From an uncultured Cellvibrionales bacterium (GTDB taxonomy: Bacteria > Pseudomonadota > Gammaproteobacteria > Pseudomonadales > Dasaniaceae): DNA of 48,338 nt. The notes under the pieces were generated by a model. That model did no database searches. It was not told where the DNA came from and worked only from the letters and a program-made list of their open reading frames with translations. The position numbers were made by a program, and so were the translations under genes. The DNA is taken from assembly GCA_913019905.1 (NCBI GenBank), contig CAJVZD010000033.1:1-48338 (forward strand). The letters run 5' to 3'. This document shows positions 44,912-48,338 of the stretch, in pieces. Position 1 is the first letter of the stretch. Every line of letters begins with the position of its first letter.

Positions 44912-45253
44912 TTAGTTAGCATCCGCCATAACCGGCGTGTATTTTTTAACGAAAGGCAGCAGTACGTCCAAAACGGGTCCGAGGGAAGCTGCGAATTCAA
45001 ACGTTGAGTTTTGAAACAAAGTGGTCGCGGCTCATGAGTTTACAATGGGGGGTAGGAAGTCCCTCTCTGCTCCAAGATGAAGTATGAGAGTCGCCGGTAC
45101 TTCAAGTGCCGCTAGCTGCTCGTCCGTCATGCCCAGAGTTGTTTTCGCATGATAAGACGCCAGGTGTTATCCCGGTCGTTTCATTGCGGCAAGGAAATCT
45201 TCTACTTTTTGTTCCAGGAATTCCGCTCGCAATGCCGCGGTGTTCCGTTCCAT
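44912..45253 (-). pseudogene. Alpha/beta-hydrolase C-terminal remnant
   Basis: A single minus-strand frame of 113 codons from 45253 to a TAA at 44912 is broken by two stops (45167-45169 and 45032-45034). Its pieces read MERNTAALRAEFLEQKVEDF, then HAKTTLGMTDEQLAALEVPA, then TLILHLGAERDFLPPIVNS, and finally AASLGPVLDVLLPFVKKYTP. The central segment is the late strand and acid loop of an alpha/beta hydrolase (here ..LHLGAERDF.). A stop lies just upstream of the ATG, so the N-terminal half, with the nucleophile, is missing. Confidence 0.7.
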
Positions 45254-46250
45254 ACACGCGCTTTAATTTTAAGCGACCATAAACGGACTGCTACTTCTGA
45301 AAGCTAATTCGTAATTATCAACTTGGAGGATAGAGAGCTATGGGCATTTCCATTGAGAGGTTTGAGGCCGGTCAGGGAATTCGATGGAGTCATGAATCGG
45401 TTCGGCCAAAATTATAGTTCAAGTCATGCTTCGAGTTGGCAATACCTACTTACATTGGCCGGCTAAAAGTCTGCAATATCACAGAGGGTCTTACGTCTGA
45501 ATTTATCTCGTAGCCAGATGCCGTTCAAAATTTGCGTCTGCAGAAAAGGGGCTTTTTGATTTAGCTTTATGGATACAACATTGGGCGGTTCGACCAATAT
45601 GAGGCCAAAATACCAACAAAACCGCCATTTTTCTTCAGTGTTTTGTGTTTTCATGCTGGCTGGGTCAAGAGCGCGCTAAAGGACCAGCGTCTGGCTAAAG
45701 CTCGTATTATTCTCAATAATGGATGTAAAAAAGCAGCAAAATTATCGAGGCTTAGTGCTTCAAAAGTGCCAACTTTAGACATCAATGTTTCAAGCATAGG
45801 TGCCGAAATCGCGCTATAGTTTTGTTGCAGATGACCTGGCTTGTTAGGGGCCATCGCTAGGTATAATTAGTATTCAAAGCACGAGAATCAGTCTTTATAT
45901 TAGCGATGAGCACCTCACCTGCGACCAGTGATTGCCGTAAGGTGGTGTGTATAGTAGGCTGGGCAAAAAAGGAGTAGTTAATCTTTCCTAGACGCTCAAA
46001 CATGGTGATTAGCGCTGCCAATAATCGACGTTAATAATGGAGGCGCGTTATATCGCTATTTCTGGCTAAAAGAGATGACTAGTTTCTTCATTGTGACGAA
46101 GGCCATTTGTTCGCTTCTGCGCCTGACACAACCTTCTTCACCTCTAAAGTCGTCTCATGTAGCAGTCGGTATAATGCTTCTGGATTATCTGTATGAGAAT
46201 CATTAAAAAACGTGCGACATACCACCCATTAACTTATCTGGAGTGATGAA
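45254..46250. other. Long intergenic region with two doubtful overlapping ORFs
   Basis: About 1 kb. Minus-strand frames at 45651-45854 (67 codons) and 45463-45654 (63 codons) overlap as ATGA. In the first, MLETLMSKVGTFEALSLDNF faintly resembles a phasin, and a neighbouring frame continues with IIENNTSFSQTLVL, so a frameshifted remnant is possible. Neither is supported by a ribosome site. The promoter of sppA should lie near 46180-46240. Confidence 0.35.
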
Positions 46251-48068
46251 TTGATTATTTTTAAACGTTTCTTCTCTATCTTATGGGATTCACTAAAAGC
46301 CCTGCAGATTTTTGTCTTTGGTATTCTTTCTTTGGTGGTGGTAATCGCCTTCGTTGCCGCCCTTGGTTCCATAAAGAGGGATAAGGTGCCTGAGGGGGGG
46401 GCTTTATTGTTGGATCTACAGGGTGGCCTGGTTGAGCAAAAAACCGCGATGGACCCTCAAAAACTATTGCTCTCAGGCAGCGCATCTCAGCAAACATTGG
46501 TTAAAGACATTGTTGATGCACTTGCATTAGCTAAAGAAGATGATCGAATCAAATACCTGTTTCTTGATCTGGACAATATGGACAGTAGTTACATACTCAA
46601 ATTACAGCGGGTAGCCGCTGCGATTAAGGATTTCAAGACGTCCGAGAAAAGGGTCATCGCATTTGGTACACAATATAAGCAATCAGCTTTGTTTTTGGCG
46701 GCTCATGCAGACGAAGTGCTAATGGATCCCGAGGGCGCTGCGTTGCTCGAAGGCTACGGCATGTACCGAACCTATTATAAAACCATGCTGGAGAATCTTG
46801 ATGTTACTGTGAATATTTTTAAAGTGGGGAAATATAAATCTGCTTTGGAGCCCTTCTTCAGAGATGACATGTCCGACGAAGATAAAGAGGCGCGATTGGG
46901 CATTCTTGATAATTGGTGGTCTGCCTATACCTATGAATTTGAGGCTGCGCGTGAACTGGAAGTCGGCAGCATTGATCGAAATTTAAATAATATCTCTACT
47001 GAATTAAAAAACGCAGGCGGTAATCTTGCTCAATTGTCATTGGATTTAAAGTTGGTCGATCGGCTTGTTACGAGCTTTGAGCTCAGGCAATACCTCAAGT
47101 CACTAACAGGCGAGGACGAAGAGACTGAAGAATACCGCGCCATTGGGTTTAATGAATATTTAAGTGTTGAGCGTAAGCCGGAAAAAATCACCGGTAAAAA
47201 AATCGCCGTTATAACAGCCGTTGGTGGCATCGTGGACGGGGAGGCCAAGTCAGGATCCATTGGCAGTACCTCGCTGAGTAAACTAATTCGTAAAGCAGGT
47301 AAGGATGATGATGTTGCTGCCATCGTACTGCGCGTCGATTCAGGGGGTGGATCAAAATCTGCTTCAGAGATTATTCGGCAGGAATTAGCGGGTCTTCAGG
47401 CAGATGGAATGCCCGTGGTCGTATCAATGGGTTCACTTGCGGCTTCAGGAGGATACTGGATTTCTGCCACGGCTGATCAAATTTGGGCTTCACCGACAAC
47501 ACTTACCGGTTCGATTGGGATTTTTGGCTTCTTGCCAACGCTCGAAAAAACCCTCGCTCGATATGGTGTATATAGTGATGGCGTGGGTACAACGCCGTTA
47601 TCTGATATGGCGAGTTTAGACCGAGGTATAGCACCGCTCTACGGCGAATTATTGCAGTCTGTTATTGACGCTGGATATCAGCAGTTTCTTGAAACTGTGG
47701 CAAAAGGCAGAAATATGACCACTGAAGAAGTTCACGAAATTGCCCAAGGGCGCATCTGGTCAGGCGAAAAAGCCCTCGAATTAGGGCTGGTGGATCAACT
47801 TGGCGGTTTGGAGCAGGCGATCAGCGCGGCGGGTGAAATTGCGAAGGTAACAGATTATTCCGTTTGGCATGTTGAAGCAGAAATTACAGCCCAGGAGCAA
47901 TTGGTGAAAGCGCTTACGAGTAAGGTAGCAGAAACACAGACTAGCCATCGATCCAATCTGTTAGTGGGGCTTTATCAAAAACTGGAGCGCGACTTAAGGT
48001 TTCTGAATCAGCTGAACGACCCACAAGGCGCTTATGTTATTTGCGCCAGTTGTCCAATGAACCCTTAA
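46251..48068 (+). CDS. sppA: Signal peptide peptidase SppA, 67K type
   Basis: Inner-membrane Ser/Lys protease that digests cleaved signal peptides, 605 residues with the duplicated domain plan of E. coli SppA. The membrane anchor is residues 17-40 (ALQIFVFGILSLVVVIAFVA). The catalytic Lys is K196 in VGKYKSALEPFFRDDMS and the nucleophile is S399 in VSMGSLAASGGYWISATADQ, the positions equal to K209 and S409 of E. coli SppA. GSIGIFGFLPTLEKTL and GRIWSGEKALELGLVDQLGG are further family marks. The start is a TTG with GGAG 8 nt ahead. A hairpin follows the gene. Confidence 0.96.
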   Translation: MIIFKRFFSILWDSLKALQIFVFGILSLVVVIAFVAALGSIKRDKVPEGGALLLDLQGGLVEQKTAMDPQKLLLSGSASQQTLVKDIVDALALAKEDDRIKYLFLDLDNMDSSYILKLQRVAAAIKDFKTSEKRVIAFGTQYKQSALFLAAHADEVLMDPEGAALLEGYGMYRTYYKTMLENLDVTVNIFKVGKYKSALEPFFRDDMSDEDKEARLGILDNWWSAYTYEFEAARELEVGSIDRNLNNISTELKNAGGNLAQLSLDLKLVDRLVTSFELRQYLKSLTGEDEETEEYRAIGFNEYLSVERKPEKITGKKIAVITAVGGIVDGEAKSGSIGSTSLSKLIRKAGKDDDVAAIVLRVDSGGGSKSASEIIRQELAGLQADGMPVVVSMGSLAASGGYWISATADQIWASPTTLTGSIGIFGFLPTLEKTLARYGVYSDGVGTTPLSDMASLDRGIAPLYGELLQSVIDAGYQQFLETVAKGRNMTTEEVHEIAQGRIWSGEKALELGLVDQLGGLEQAISAAGEIAKVTDYSVWHVEAEITAQEQLVKALTSKVAETQTSHRSNLLVGLYQKLERDLRFLNQLNDPQGAYVICASCPMNP

Positions 48069-48130
48069 TGCCGTTTGAGAGTATCAAGTTATCATTTTCA
48101 TAGTGGTTACCTGATCTCGTCCACTATAGA

Positions 48131-48166
48131 CTTTAAGGCGGAAACAATATTATTACCGCCTTAAAG
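48131..48166. terminator. Hairpin terminator after sppA
   Basis: CTTTAAGGCGG (48131-48141) and CCGCCTTAAAG (48156-48166) form a perfect 11-bp stem with a 14-base loop, about 60 bases beyond the sppA stop. The tail is TGTTTCT, moderately U-rich. Beyond it, to the window end, no gene is visible. Confidence 0.7.
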
Positions 48167-48338
48167 TGTTTCTCCCATCAAGTATGTTAGAGCCTTTCTA
48201 TATCTAGCTGTTTCGTTTGGGTTAGGAAAGTAATATCTGTTGAGGGTCAAAAATTGAGCCATTGGATTTTTTGAATAGCTCGAAGTTGTCCACTAGAGCG
48301 TGGGAAGTCAATACTACGTTGGAAGAACAGCAGTCAAT

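Overview
The window looks like chromosomal DNA of a heterotrophic, probably marine or aquatic gammaproteobacterium. The best taxonomic clue is a 3-deoxy-7-phosphoheptulonate synthase of the enterobacterial AroG type with the same 350-residue length. Two TonB-dependent receptors, a TPR-sulfotransferase, a 67K-type SppA, an old yellow enzyme and a P450/acyl-CoA gene mix also fit the Cellvibrionales/Spongiibacteraceae-like groups. That finer placement is inference. No rRNA, intact tRNA, CRISPR array or complete insertion sequence was seen.

Layout. 0.1-6.3 kb (minus strand): a TonB-dependent receptor preceded by a TPR-sulfotransferase, then a gamma-butyrobetaine hydroxylase/TauD-like dioxygenase. 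6.9-15 kb: an exported M20 peptidase, a small lipoprotein, a DUF4214-DUF885 fusion, an XRE regulator with a membrane PH-like domain, and an exported amidohydrolase. 15-21.3 kb: an MFS_2 symporter and a nitroreductase (minus), a periplasmic-binding-like protein, aroG and a VOC protein. 22-29.5 kb: an unrecognised 224-residue protein, an epoxide-hydrolase-like enzyme, a PD40 propeller protein, and a divergent LysR/old-yellow-enzyme pair. 29.6-38.3 kb: a second binding-like protein, a P450, a ThuA protein, an esterase, an HDAC-like deacetylase, a crotonase and, convergent to them, an acyl-CoA ligase. 38.7-48.1 kb: a secreted protein with a duplicated domain, a DUF2946 protein plus ZnuD-like zinc receptor, a seven-repeat FG-GAP protein and SppA.

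The genes form no single pathway. Most are enzymes or uptake proteins for small organic substrates. The ligase, crotonase, P450 and HDAC-like genes could belong to lipid or side-chain catabolism, but nothing in the sequence proves it.

The spaces between genes hold much of the interest. Four degenerate copies (A-D, near 8.7, 15.1, 23.2 and 25.2 kb) of one repeat family carry, on the minus strand, what reads as the anticodon-to-CCA half of a tRNA-Asn gene. Copy C keeps a good terminator behind it. Instead of the tRNA 5' half, copies A, C and D share a different flank. Copy C also contains eight AACAAG units. Decayed genes also occur: an IS6-type transposase fragment (19.1 kb), an rve-type transposase fragment with a frameshift (30.5 kb) and an alpha/beta-hydrolase C-terminus with two stops (45 kb). 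I found no convincing new defence or multi-gene system. The best candidates for novelty are the tRNA-Asn repeat family, the DUF4214-DUF885 fusion, an old yellow enzyme with Phe in place of its catalytic Tyr, and several unrecognised small or secreted proteins.
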